A stretch of DNA of 17,177 nt from Bacteroidales bacterium (GTDB taxonomy: Bacteria > Bacteroidota > Bacteroidia > Bacteroidales > CG2-30-32-10): NCBI GenBank assembly GCA_035353855.1, contig DAOQAK010000070.1, positions 1 to 17,177 on the forward strand, written 5' to 3'. Position 1 is the first letter of the stretch. Every line of letters starts with the position of its first letter. Position numbers and translations under genes: made by a program. The notes under the pieces were generated by a model. That model ran no database searches, was not told the DNA's origin, and saw only the letters and a list, made by a program, of their open reading frames with translations. This document shows, one piece after another, positions 6,652 through 14,506 of the stretch.

Positions 6652-7689
6652 TTAGTTATTATCATTCAGGAATTTTATTGTCAGATCTATCGAAACACTG
6701 GGTTGATATGTAAACACATTATGTCCTGAGTTGCGAATTATATCAAGCTTTGTATTTTTAAATACTTTTAAATAATCATCAACACAAGCCCAGGGTAAAT
6801 TATCATTCTCTCCAAGTAAAATTAAAACAGGTACATTGATTTGCTTTAATAAACGTCTTATATTTTTACCTCTTCTAATAAATATACTTGTTCTTACATT
6901 GCAATATGCCCCAACTTCACTTCCGTGATCAGCATTTTTAAAGATACTAGAATCGCAGAAAAATCTTTTTTCAAAAAGGCTGTCGAATTGCGTGTCGGAT
7001 AATGTTTTTTTTCCACTTAAAGCCTTGCTCCATGTGTTGTTGAAAAAAATCATACCTGTTTCATTTAAACAATTAATGCGATCAATATATTTATTGCTGC
7101 TTAATTTTAAACTATCAGGTGCGGGAATATTAATGTTGATTTTTTTAGGAATGATGCCACCGGGTCCTGTAAATATTATCTTTAAAACTTTTTCAGGATG
7201 TTTCGCCAAATACAAAGGAGCTAATGATGCACCCCATGAATGACCTATAAATATTACCTTTTCTGCACCTATGTTATTTGCAATTTCTTCAAGGTCGAGT
7301 AGATGTCGCTTAACGGTATATTCTTTAATGTCATTTAATCTGATTGATTTTCCACAACCTATTTGATCGTATAAATAAACATCATAACCGTAATCTGAGA
7401 ATTTACTAATAGCACTGATAATTTCATCTGATATATATGCACCCGGTCCGCCATGTAAATAAATTATGGGATAAGGTTTTCTTGGTTCTTTACCTTTAAA
7501 ATAATAATAAGCTATTTTTGAACCAGTGTTTAAATTCCAGTATTGAATAGGATAATCTATTTGAGGATTAATTTGTCCGCTTGTGTTGAAAGATAGAATT
7601 AATGTTATTATTATAAAAATATATTTCAAATTAGTAATATTAACTTTAATTGTATTCTGAAAAAAAGTAAGAAGCTTTATGATTTTCAT
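6652..7689 (-). CDS. Exported alpha/beta hydrolase, proline iminopeptidase-like
   Basis: This 345-residue serine hydrolase has the S33-peptidase style oxyanion motif HGGPGAY (79-85) and nucleophile elbow GHSWGAS (S151). The catalytic acid is probably D296 (LLGENDNLPW) and the base H323 (NSGHNVF). A helical cap lies between about 180 and 280. Near the N-terminus a hydrophobic stretch YIFIIITLILSFNTSG (23-38) after a basic segment suggests a signal peptide or anchor, so it likely acts in the periplasm. S33 members remove N-terminal proline or hydrolyse esters/epoxides; the substrate is unknown here. It is a single gene with its own -7 element (7715-7722) and lies downstream of the rimO remnant in an accessory segment. 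Confidence 0.85.
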   Translation of the reverse strand: MKIIKLLTFFQNTIKVNITNLKYIFIIITLILSFNTSGQINPQIDYPIQYWNLNTGSKIAYYYFKGKEPRKPYPIIYLHGGPGAYISDEIISAISKFSDYGYDVYLYDQIGCGKSIRLNDIKEYTVKRHLLDLEEIANNIGAEKVIFIGHSWGASLAPLYLAKHPEKVLKIIFTGPGGIIPKKININIPAPDSLKLSSNKYIDRINCLNETGMIFFNNTWSKALSGKKTLSDTQFDSLFEKRFFCDSSIFKNADHGSEVGAYCNVRTSIFIRRGKNIRRLLKQINVPVLILLGENDNLPWACVDDYLKVFKNTKLDIIRNSGHNVFTYQPSVSIDLTIKFLNDNN

Positions 7690-7714
7690 TTGACTAAAAT
7701 AATATTATAATATT

Positions 7715-7722
7715 CAAATTTA
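7715..7722 (-). promoter_or_regulatory. -7 element of the hydrolase gene
   Basis: TAAATTTG on the minus strand matches TAnnTTTG exactly and lies 25 nt upstream of the ATG. No clear -33 TTTG is seen at the right distance. Confidence 0.45.
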
Positions 7723-7811
7723 CAAAAATTGTTGAAAATTAAATATCCTATAATAATAGAATAATAACCATTAGAGTTTTGATTAGGTATAAAGTAAATA
7801 TTTTGAATTAT

Positions 7812-7857
7812 ACTCGTTCTTATCAAGAATGCAAAAGCAAATTTGATTAGAACGAGT
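7812..7857 (+). repeat. Long interrupted hairpin in a 407-bp gene-free region
   Basis: Arms actcgttct (7812-7820) and agaacgagt (7849-7857) pair perfectly. After a T-T mismatch, atcaa (7822-7826) pairs with ttgat (7843-7847), and a small tgc-aaaa-gca hairpin caps it. There is no T-run on either side. The gap 7690-8096 lies between divergent genes and holds this, the two palindromes at 7868-7931 and the promoters; I see no gene in it. Confidence 0.7.
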
Positions 7858-7867
7858 TATGCCTGTT

Positions 7868-7931
7868 TATCCCGACTTGTCGCGGATAGGAATGCTTATG
7901 GAAGAAATAATTTTGCAGTCGCCGCGGCGAC
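7868..7931 (+). repeat. GC-rich palindromes in AT-rich spacer
   Basis: A hairpin tatcc (7868-7872) with ggata (7884-7888) has an 11-nt inner part cgacttgtcgc. Thirty bases on, gtcgccgcggcgac (7918-7931) is a perfect 14-nt palindrome. Both stand out in base composition from the surrounding DNA and look like intergenic repeat units. Confidence 0.55.
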
Positions 7932-8044
7932 CTGTTTCGTATCGGTATAGTGTGAAATTTGTTTTATCTGTTTTATTCGTGTCCGCTTAATTCCTTAACT
8001 TTTTTTAACTTCATGATAATTGTAATACAATCTTTCTTTTTATT

Positions 8045-8052
8045 TATATTTG
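8045..8052 (+). promoter_or_regulatory. -7 element upstream of the SPFH gene
   Basis: TATATTTG is an exact TAnnTTTG match, 44 nt upstream of the ATG at 8097. The nearest upstream TTG (8020-8022) is about 3 nt too far for consensus spacing. It may drive the three-gene cluster that follows. Confidence 0.45.
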
Positions 8053-8096
8053 TCTTTATAAATAAATCTAAAATCGTAAATCTAAAATAAAAAAAT

Positions 8097-9203
8097 ATGG
8101 GACTGATAAATAAAATTAAAGGCGAATTTATAGATATCATAGAATGGTTAGATCCGTCGAATGATACAATGATTCATCGTTTTGAAAGATATAATAACGA
8201 AATTAAATACGGTGCAAAGCTGGTAGTACGCGAATCACAGGTTGCAGTTTTCATCAATGAAGGTCAGGTTGCTGATGTATATCAGCCGGGCACGCATACT
8301 TTGGAAACTCAGAACATGCCGATACTTACCACGCTGAAAGGCTGGAAATACGGCTTTCACAGCCCGTTCAAAGCAGAAGTTTATTTCTGTAATACTAAAA
8401 ATTTTACCGACTTAAAATGGGGAACTAAAAATCCAGTGATGATGCGCGATGCTGATTTTGGTGTTGTGCGTATACGTGCTTTCGGGAATTATGCAATGCG
8501 TATTAAGGATGCAGTGAAATTTATTAAAGAAGTTGCCGGAACCGATGGTTCATTCACAACCGATAAAATTACGGAACAACTTAAAAACATTGTGATGACA
8601 AGGTTTACCGACATTGTCGCTTCAAGTAAAATTCCGGTTCTCGACCTTGCTTCAAACTATGATGAGCTTTCAAAATTTGTTTATGATAGAATAGGTTCTG
8701 AATTTTTAGAATACGGAATTGAACTTTCAAAATTCTTAGTTGAAAATATTTCACTTCCTCCTGATGTGGAAGCTGCAATGGATAAAAGAACCAGCATGGG
8801 TGTTATTGGAAACCTCAATGCGTTCACGCAATACCAGACTGCAATGGGAATTGAAGAGGCAGCAAAAAATCCCGGTGGTAATGCAGGTGCCGGAATAGGC
8901 ATGGGAATGGGCTTTGCCATGGCAAACCAGATGGGGCAGAACATGAATCAGAATCAGAATGTAAATCAGCAACAGCAAAACGTTCCGCCACCACCTCCTA
9001 TAGTTCAATATTACGTTGCAGTGAATGGGCAACAAACAGGTCCGTTTGGTGAACAACAACTTGCACAAATGGCCCAGGGCGGACAATTAACCAAAGACTC
9101 ATTAATCTGGAAAAATGGAATGGCTGCATGGACTGCTGCCGGACAGGTTCCTGAAGTTGCAAAACTTTTTACACAGGCTCCTCCACCGCTGCCTCCTCAA
9201 TAG
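8097..9203 (+). CDS. SPFH-domain protein (YdjI-like) with C-terminal GYF_2 domain
   Basis: This protein has 368 residues. The N-terminal part (about 1-230) is of the YdjI / 'virion core protein' type SPFH family: EIKYGAKLVVRESQVAVFIN, then PGTHTLETQNMP, then KWGTKNPVMMRDADFG and VRIRAFGNYAMRI. A Gly/Met and Asn/Gln-rich linker (about 255-300) ends in PPPPPI. The C-terminal domain YYVAVNGQQTGPFGEQQLAQ to IWKNGMAAWTAAGQ (about 304-360) is a GYF_2 (DUF4339) module that may bind partner peptides. In Bacillus subtilis YdjI works with YdjG and YdjH and recruits PspA during membrane stress. Here a YdjG-like gene follows, but no ydjH or pspA is in the window. There is no transmembrane segment; membrane association would be through partners. 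Confidence 0.88.
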   Translation: MGLINKIKGEFIDIIEWLDPSNDTMIHRFERYNNEIKYGAKLVVRESQVAVFINEGQVADVYQPGTHTLETQNMPILTTLKGWKYGFHSPFKAEVYFCNTKNFTDLKWGTKNPVMMRDADFGVVRIRAFGNYAMRIKDAVKFIKEVAGTDGSFTTDKITEQLKNIVMTRFTDIVASSKIPVLDLASNYDELSKFVYDRIGSEFLEYGIELSKFLVENISLPPDVEAAMDKRTSMGVIGNLNAFTQYQTAMGIEEAAKNPGGNAGAGIGMGMGFAMANQMGQNMNQNQNVNQQQQNVPPPPPIVQYYVAVNGQQTGPFGEQQLAQMAQGGQLTKDSLIWKNGMAAWTAAGQVPEVAKLFTQAPPPLPPQ

Positions 9204-9216
9204 TAATAATAGAAGT

Positions 9217-9301
9217 ATAGAACACGGATATGGCGGATGCAACGAATTTTCACGGATACAATCTGTGCTAATCAGTATAATCAGTGTCATCCGTGTTCTA
9301 T
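9217..9301 (+). repeat. Periodic palindromic intergenic repeat
   Basis: The outer arms atagaacacggat (9217-9229) and atccgtgttctat (9289-9301) are perfect 13-nt reverse complements. Between them, units of about 10 nt recur: CGGAT-type units on the left (cggatat, gcggatg, cacggat) and complementary ATC(T/A/C)GT-type units on the right (atctgtg, atcagta, atcagtg, atccgtg). The whole can fold into one long hairpin. It lies between the SPFH and zinc-ribbon genes. Similar 'cacggat' palindromes are, from memory, common between genes in environmental Bacteroidota. Confidence 0.75.
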
Positions 9302-9378
9302 TATTTATATTGGCATTTAATGATTTTTGTTTTAGCAATTCAATATGAAATATAATTATTAATAAACGAATAATAATT

Positions 9379-10491
9379 ATGCAAGATCAAAACACTCCGG
9401 AAACCGCAACCAATCAGCAACTCAAATGTAAAGACTGTGGTGCATTTTTAAAATTTGCTCCGGGCACACATTCTCTAACATGCGAATATTGCGGTGCTTT
9501 GAACGAGATAGAAAAATCAACTGAGAAGGTTGAAGAAATTGATTTTGCAAGTTTTATTTCTGAAAAGCTTGCTAATGAAGAAAAGCAAAATATTGTAACC
9601 GTAAAATGTACAGAGTGTGGTGCATCAACTACATTAAAACCTAATGTTACTTCGGATATGTGTCCGTTTTGCGGAACAAGTCTGGTTGTTGCTAATGGAA
9701 GTACAAGCACTATATTAAAACCGAAATCGCTGCTTCCATTTATAATCACTCAGAAGCAGGGCTTTGAACTTTTCCGCACATGGATAAAAAAACTTTGGTT
9801 TGCACCGAATGCATTAAAAAAATATGTCAACAGCACCGACAAGTTCAATGGAATGTATATCCCTTACTGGACGTACGATTCCAATACCTCAAGTGATTAT
9901 ACCGGTGCTCGCGGAACATATTATTATGTAACCGAAACTTATACCGAAACTGAAAATGGTAAAACAGTCACCAAAACCCGTGAAGTGCGAAAGGTACGTT
10001 GGACGCCGGTTTCGGGACATGTGAATAATGCGTTTGATGATGTTCTTGTTGTTGCCAGCCAATCGCTGCCTGTAAAATATGCTGAAAAACTGGAACCATG
10101 GGATTTGAAAAACCTGATTCCTTATGACGATAAATATCTTAGTGGATTCCGAACAGAATGTTATCAGGTTGATGTAAAACAAGGCTTTGAAACAGCAAAA
10201 GTAAAAATGGATGTTGTAATCAGGCAAACAGTTAATAAAGATATTGGCGGTGATGAACAACAGGTATATTCAGTAAATACAAATTACAGCGACACAACTT
10301 TTAAACATATTTTGTTGCCGTTATGGATCAGTTCATACAGGTATAATAATAAAGTTTATCGGTTTCTTGTAAATGCACGCACAGGTGAGGTTCAGGGCGA
10401 ACGTCCGTGGAGCGTATGGAAAATTATTTTCTTCTCGCTAGCATGTATTGCTGTTATTGCAGGAATAATTATTTTAGTAAATAATAAATAA
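9379..10491 (+). CDS. Double zinc-ribbon, single-pass membrane protein (YdjG-like)
   Basis: This protein has 370 residues. Two zinc ribbons of identical spacing, C-x2-C-x14-C-x2-C, lie at C17/C20/C35/C38 and C77/C80/C95/C98. A beta-rich central domain follows (about 118-340) with YIPYWTYDSNTSSDYTGARG and LLPLWISSYRYNNKVYRFLVN, a pattern of YdjG-type proteins that are often misnamed 'primosomal protein N'-like'. One transmembrane helix (about 349-367, IIFFSLACIAVIAGIIILV) is C-terminal, so ribbons and core face the cytosol if it is tail-anchored. It is the second gene after the YdjI-like SPFH gene, 175 bp away, and precedes a MORN gene by 31 bp. A shared membrane-maintenance role is inferred from the B. 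subtilis system. Confidence 0.85.
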   Translation: MQDQNTPETATNQQLKCKDCGAFLKFAPGTHSLTCEYCGALNEIEKSTEKVEEIDFASFISEKLANEEKQNIVTVKCTECGASTTLKPNVTSDMCPFCGTSLVVANGSTSTILKPKSLLPFIITQKQGFELFRTWIKKLWFAPNALKKYVNSTDKFNGMYIPYWTYDSNTSSDYTGARGTYYYVTETYTETENGKTVTKTREVRKVRWTPVSGHVNNAFDDVLVVASQSLPVKYAEKLEPWDLKNLIPYDDKYLSGFRTECYQVDVKQGFETAKVKMDVVIRQTVNKDIGGDEQQVYSVNTNYSDTTFKHILLPLWISSYRYNNKVYRFLVNARTGEVQGERPWSVWKIIFFSLACIAVIAGIIILVNNK

Positions 10492-10507
10492 GTTTAATAA
10501 TATTTTT

Positions 10508-10514
10508 AAGGAGG
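10508..10514 (+). promoter_or_regulatory. Near-perfect Shine-Dalgarno sequence of the MORN gene
   Basis: AAGGAGG ends 8 nt before the ATG at 10523. This is optimal anti-SD complementarity and spacing, unusual in a phylum whose ribosomes hide the anti-SD. Nearly all other genes of this window lack one. Confidence 0.8.
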
Positions 10515-10522
10515 TTAATAAA

Positions 10523-11293
10523 ATGAAATCAGTTTATTTGTTTTTATGCACGTTAATTTTCTCAGGAGTTTCATTCTCGCAGAAAGTTTCAGAAACAGGT
10601 GACTCAATTAATAAAACCGATTCAAAAGGTTTTATGCAGGGATATTGGGAGGTGACGAATAATAACAATACAACAGAAAAAGGGTTTTATGTTAACAATG
10701 AAAAAGATGGTTCATGGTCAACATGTAATAAAAAAGGTATTGTTACAAAAGTTGAATCCTATAGAATGGGGAAGAAGAATGGTATAACACTAACATTAGA
10801 TGATAACGGGTATTTAAAATCAGAATCATTTTATATCAATGATTTGTTACAGGGTTATTCCAGGACATATCTTGTCGGCGCCAGAATTGGAACGGAAATA
10901 TTTTATAAAGATGGAATAATGAATGGGCGAAAAAGAGTTTATTATGAATCGGGAAAAATCCAGGAAGATGCCAATTTTAAAAATGGTTTGCGCGATAGCA
11001 CTACCAAATGGTACAACGATAAAACCATTCCCATGGCAGAGTATTTTTATAGAAATGGTGTTTTTAATGGTGTGAATAAAACCTATTCCGATACCGGTAA
11101 TGTTATTATTGAAGAAACATATTCCAATAACATACTTAACGGTGCTTACAAAGAATATTTCGATACTAAAGATAAAAAAGTAAAAGTCAGCGGAACCTAC
11201 GTGAATGGCTTAAAAGAAGGTGCCTGGACGGAATACGATGAAACCGGAAAAGTTGTAAAAGAAACCATGTGGAAGAAAGGGCAGAAGAAATAA
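10523..11293 (+). CDS. Secreted MORN-repeat protein (YwqK-like)
   Basis: This protein has 256 residues. An N-terminal signal peptide MKSVYLFLCTLIFSGVSFSQ is followed by repeats of the MORN / YwqK type along the whole length: GFMQGYWEV, NEKDGSWST, GKKNGITLTLDDNG, GIMNGRKRVYYESGK, GVFNGVNKTYSDTGN, NILNGAYKEYFD and GLKEGAWTEYDETGK. Each unit is a beta hairpin of about 22-24 residues. Families of this kind are labelled 'YwqK family antitoxin' in databases, but an exported protein with no toxin gene beside it is unlikely to be an antitoxin. It probably is a periplasmic or surface structural protein. The start is set by a strong Shine-Dalgarno sequence. It is the last gene of the SPFH / zinc-ribbon cluster. 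Confidence 0.85.
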   Translation: MKSVYLFLCTLIFSGVSFSQKVSETGDSINKTDSKGFMQGYWEVTNNNNTTEKGFYVNNEKDGSWSTCNKKGIVTKVESYRMGKKNGITLTLDDNGYLKSESFYINDLLQGYSRTYLVGARIGTEIFYKDGIMNGRKRVYYESGKIQEDANFKNGLRDSTTKWYNDKTIPMAEYFYRNGVFNGVNKTYSDTGNVIIEETYSNNILNGAYKEYFDTKDKKVKVSGTYVNGLKEGAWTEYDETGKVVKETMWKKGQKK

Positions 11294-11373
11294 AGATTGA
11301 AATTGGAAATTGTGAAACTTGGTTGACAAGTTAGCAAGGCATAAGTAGAAAAAATTTGCGACTTCTATATTTA

Positions 11374-11395
11374 TCGCGCGACTCCTGTCGCGTGA
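11374..11395 (+). repeat. GC-rich hairpin between convergent genes
   Basis: tcgcgcgac (11374-11382) pairs with gtcgcgtga (11387-11395) around the loop tcct: nine pairs including one G-U. There is no T-run, so it is more likely a repeat unit than a terminator. The gap 11294-11525 contains this, the hairpin at 11450 and a partial repeat at 11494; no gene is seen. Confidence 0.6.
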
Positions 11396-11449
11396 CAAAA
11401 TTAAATATTGCACTCGTCGGGAGACTATCGCGAACAGGGTTCATCCGGT

Positions 11450-11472
11450 CATTCTGAGTTCATCGAAGAATG
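11450..11472 (+). repeat. Covarying-stem hairpin repeat (copy 4)
   Basis: cattct (11450-11455), loop gagttcatcga (11456-11466), agaatg (11467-11472). The loop equals that of the copy at 4288-4298 at 10 of 11 positions, while the stem is different in sequence and still perfectly paired. Confidence 0.8.
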
Positions 11473-11493
11473 GAGCGATGGCTCAAAGTCAAT

Positions 11494-11520
11494 AGTTGAT
11501 AGGTTGAGCGGCTGGGCTAC
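11494..11520 (+). repeat. Partial copy of the bipartite repeat (copy C)
   Basis: agttgataggttgagcggct matches 17016-17035 at about 18 of 20 positions; similarity fades after that. The second half with tcaaccaaaccagttgcc is missing here. Confidence 0.5.
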
Positions 11521-11525
11521 TTATC

Positions 11526-14153
11526 CTATTCATGTCCGTCAACATTCTTTGGTTTTGAAATTCTTACTTTTGCCAATTCAGCTGGGCTTGGATTTTTAGA
11601 GCCAAATTCATGCTTTGCAAAACACATTTTTACAAGTAATGAAATTTCTCTTCGTTCTTCCTCTGTAATGAAATCAAAATTATATTTTGAAAGCAAAGCA
11701 TTGTGGGTATCGTAAAGATAAAATGAGTTTTTCTGAAGTGACACGATATAATTTTGAATCTGCTTTCTCCACTCTCTGGGACGACAGAAAATTAATAACA
11801 GTGCTATTTTATGTTTCTTTCGTGCATCAGTTTCTTTTTCAAATTGCTCATACAGTAATGGAGCAATTTTGCTTGAATAAATATCGTCTTTGAAAAATCC
11901 AACCACATTAGTCATGTTGACTTGAATTATTCTTTTTACCCTAATTTCAAATGTGTCTCCGAAATCTCCATGTAGTGTAAAACTTTGTCCATCAAAACCA
12001 GCTTCACCTTTTGCAGCAAGAATAGGAGTTAAGGCAAGAAGGACATTTGATATTTGCTCCCAGCTCCTTAATATTTCTGAAAGAATTTCCCGTTTTGCTT
12101 CAGGCTTAACATAGTCGCTATTTCTTAGCGCCCTCGCAGATGCACTAATGTTTTGCATGAGATTATGTAAAGAGTATTCTTCAAAAAATGCCTGAATACT
12201 TTGATTGTAAGGTCGCATTTGATTGTAACTTCTATCGGCATGTTGGTCTTTGATATTGTCTGGTAATCCAGAGTTGAGAACACTTTCGCTTAATTGATTT
12301 TGAGCAGATTCAATTTGTTCCTCTGTGGGTTGCCAACGAATATGTGAGAAAACATCCATGTCTCCTGTTAATCTCACCTTGGAATTTACAATATCGCAAG
12401 TTTGCTTAATATCTTTAGTTAGAATTTCTAATGCATCAAGTTTATTTCTGTCAATGCCTGTGTAGAATTCAATGATTTCGGGGCATGCAGTATAATTTTT
12501 TGAAGTGAAAATATATTCGGCAAATGCAGGGTCGCTGTGCATTCTTCTCGCTGCAAAATAATAAACCCAAAAAGCAGCTCTAAACCCAAAATCAATTTCG
12601 TGCTTTACTATAATGTTGTTGGCAGCCAAAATATCAAATACAATTTCAATTTCTAAGTCAATCAGTTTTTCATTACAATATGACTTTAGGTCCTTAATAA
12701 ATTCATCTCTAGTAAATGAAAACTTATGACTCTTAATCATCTTCTCGCAAAACCTTCCAAGAACATACTCGCAATCCTTTAAATCGGGTTTGGTTCTGTA
12801 TCGTGGTAAGCCATCCATGTTAAAGAGAACAAATAGAACTTTTTCAATCATGTCAGTTCTATTGATTGGACTTTCGTCAAAATATTTTTCAGCGACTTTA
12901 AGAAGCGTAAAACAATTCATCGCTGTTCTATGAATGTTCAGCATTTCCAAGTCTGAAACTACTTTTGTCAGAACTTTGTCCTCTGCTCCAATTTCTCTTA
13001 CTCTGTTGTATTCAGCAACTGCCTTTCTAATTTGTGTTCGTGGTAATGCCAATAAAAAGAGTGGATGAAATTTTCTTTCAATTTTTATATCGTGTTTTTC
13101 TTTCAAAAATTTCGCATCATCAATTCTATGCATCACGATTAGTGGAATGTCTTTGTATGAATCCGACAAGTTTTTTAATTTCCTTAAACTATCAACTTCA
13201 TAATTGTTCCATGAATCAAGAATGATTGCTTTTACATCAGTAATTTTCATTCCCAAAGAATCTGCTTCCCGAACTGCTGCTTTATGAATGTTGTGAGATT
13301 TAGTTTCATCGGAATCAAGATATAACCATAAGTCGCCTTTTTCCCACGCTTCACAAACCAAATAGTGAGCTAAGCATGTCATTCCAAACTGTGGTGGAGC
13401 ATTGATGACAAATGAATCAGGGTTGTAAATTAATTCTGAGATGTTAACTCTCTTGGTATAATTCTCATCAGGATTTTGAGAGATTTCATTCGTGTTACTC
13501 AATACTGGTTCCAACCAAATGATAGGTTGAGTGCTGAAAGCCTTAAGTGCTTTGTCTAATCGTTCTTTAAATTTTGCTCGGAGAACTTCAAATTGAACAT
13601 TGCTTTTTGTTGTTTCATTTTTACTCTGTCCTTCTGATTTTAATAGATGGTCAGTTAATTGCCTTCTGAAAGTTTTTTCAAAATCTTGAACACCGCTATA
13701 TGTCCAATAATATGTTCCCAACTCAGCGACTTTTTTCTTAAACGCTTCAATTTTATCAAGTTCAGTAGTATTTATTTCACTTTTCTTTGAAGGTAGCTCA
13801 TCATTAAAGTAAAACATTATTTCAATTGGTTCCTTCCTTATTATTCTGTTGTAAGCGTTATTAAATTCTTCTTCAGTTCCTGAACCTGCTTTTTTTGTTT
13901 CAGTTCCAAATTTGTTGTTCATGATTCCAACAAAAACATGGTAGTCATTACCGAGCTGCTCATTAACTACCGATTGGCTATATTCACCTATGCTTGGTCT
14001 TGTGTTATGTTCCCACATCCTTTCTTCAATCACGAAGCCAAATTTTTCACCTATGCCTTTATTTAATTCTTCAAAAACTCTTAGGCAACATTCCCTTTCG
14101 CTTTTGGTGTCGCTTGGTGAAGCAACTAATATTTTGATTACTTTTTTTTCCAT
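11526..14153 (-). CDS. DUF4062 plus STAND-like NTPase protein, putative immune/defence factor
   Basis: This is a single large protein of 875 residues. The N-terminal domain (about 1-170) matches DUF4062-type proteins: KILVASPSDTKSERE (8-22), W47 with RPSIGEYSQ, NDYHVFVGIMNNKFGT (69-84) and AGSGTEEEFNNAY (89-101). This is a Rossmann-like module that I know as an N-terminal part of STAND proteins such as eukaryotic NWD1 and TEP1. A linker follows, then an NTPase-like region: NAPPQFGMTCLAHYL (251-265) sits where a Walker A loop is expected but has Met in place of the catalytic Lys; AIILDSW (309-315) resembles Walker B, and PLIVMHRI (338-344) a sensor strand. A helical region with GFRAAFWVYYFAARRM (523-538) is like the arm of STAND/AAA proteins. 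The rest (about 560-875) is alpha-helical with no repeat I can name. There is no signal peptide or membrane segment. No partner gene adjoins; it could be a single-gene antiphage system, but this is inference. Confidence 0.75.
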   Translation of the reverse strand: MEKKVIKILVASPSDTKSERECCLRVFEELNKGIGEKFGFVIEERMWEHNTRPSIGEYSQSVVNEQLGNDYHVFVGIMNNKFGTETKKAGSGTEEEFNNAYNRIIRKEPIEIMFYFNDELPSKKSEINTTELDKIEAFKKKVAELGTYYWTYSGVQDFEKTFRRQLTDHLLKSEGQSKNETTKSNVQFEVLRAKFKERLDKALKAFSTQPIIWLEPVLSNTNEISQNPDENYTKRVNISELIYNPDSFVINAPPQFGMTCLAHYLVCEAWEKGDLWLYLDSDETKSHNIHKAAVREADSLGMKITDVKAIILDSWNNYEVDSLRKLKNLSDSYKDIPLIVMHRIDDAKFLKEKHDIKIERKFHPLFLLALPRTQIRKAVAEYNRVREIGAEDKVLTKVVSDLEMLNIHRTAMNCFTLLKVAEKYFDESPINRTDMIEKVLFVLFNMDGLPRYRTKPDLKDCEYVLGRFCEKMIKSHKFSFTRDEFIKDLKSYCNEKLIDLEIEIVFDILAANNIIVKHEIDFGFRAAFWVYYFAARRMHSDPAFAEYIFTSKNYTACPEIIEFYTGIDRNKLDALEILTKDIKQTCDIVNSKVRLTGDMDVFSHIRWQPTEEQIESAQNQLSESVLNSGLPDNIKDQHADRSYNQMRPYNQSIQAFFEEYSLHNLMQNISASARALRNSDYVKPEAKREILSEILRSWEQISNVLLALTPILAAKGEAGFDGQSFTLHGDFGDTFEIRVKRIIQVNMTNVVGFFKDDIYSSKIAPLLYEQFEKETDARKKHKIALLLIFCRPREWRKQIQNYIVSLQKNSFYLYDTHNALLSKYNFDFITEEERREISLLVKMCFAKHEFGSKNPSPAELAKVRISKPKNVDGHE

Positions 14154-14211
14154 CTTAGTTTGGATTTATAATGTTCATTTAAATCTGTCAATTTAAAGTT
14201 AAAACTGTCCT

Positions 14212-14233
14212 CAAGCCTTGCCGCCAACGCTTG
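14212..14233 (-). repeat. Imperfect palindrome upstream of the DUF4062-STAND gene
   Basis: caagc (14212-14216) and gcttg (14229-14233) pair, then a C-C mismatch, then ttg with caa around ccgc. It lies 59 nt upstream of the ATG and could be an operator or a boundary repeat. No full consensus promoter is visible in 14154-14506; that stretch otherwise holds the terminator at 14446-14482 and very AT-rich DNA at 14280-14360. Confidence 0.45.
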
Positions 14234-14445
14234 TATTATCCCATTAATTTTATTCCGTTTTTTATTTATCCATTTACAATTAAATGTAAAAGTATTAACA
14301 AATATATAGCTTTCTTTTTTTAAAAAAATAATTGATTAAAAAAATATATGTTGTATTAATTCGATAAACAATGTTGAAAGTTAAAGGGGTGAGCAGCTTG
14401 TTTAGTGGTAAGATTATGGTAATATGTTTTGTTTCTGCCAGCAGG

Positions 14446-14482
14446 AAAAATAAAAATCCCTGCAACGCAATGTTACAGGGAT
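14446..14482 (-). terminator. Rho-independent terminator of the 121-residue gene
   Basis: On the minus strand, atccctg pairs with cagggat (14482-14476 with 14462-14456), extended by aac/gtt after one mismatch, and is followed directly by a T-rich run (14456-14446, TTTTTATTTTT). It is 24 nt downstream of the stop codon at 14507. Confidence 0.8.
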
Positions 14483-14506
14483 ACCGGACTTGTTAAGCTG
14501 CACAAG

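Noticed and set aside
10523..11293. Toxin-antitoxin function for the MORN ('YwqK antitoxin') gene
   Set aside because: The protein has a signal peptide and no toxin-like gene is adjacent; the label comes from database naming only.
11315..11332. Terminator for the MORN gene (aacttg-gttga-caagtt)
   Set aside because: Six AT-rich pairs without a T-run; too weak to call a terminator.
11408..11599. 63-codon plus-strand open frame
   Set aside because: It spans repeat hairpins and then antisense to the end of the 875-residue gene; not credible as a gene.
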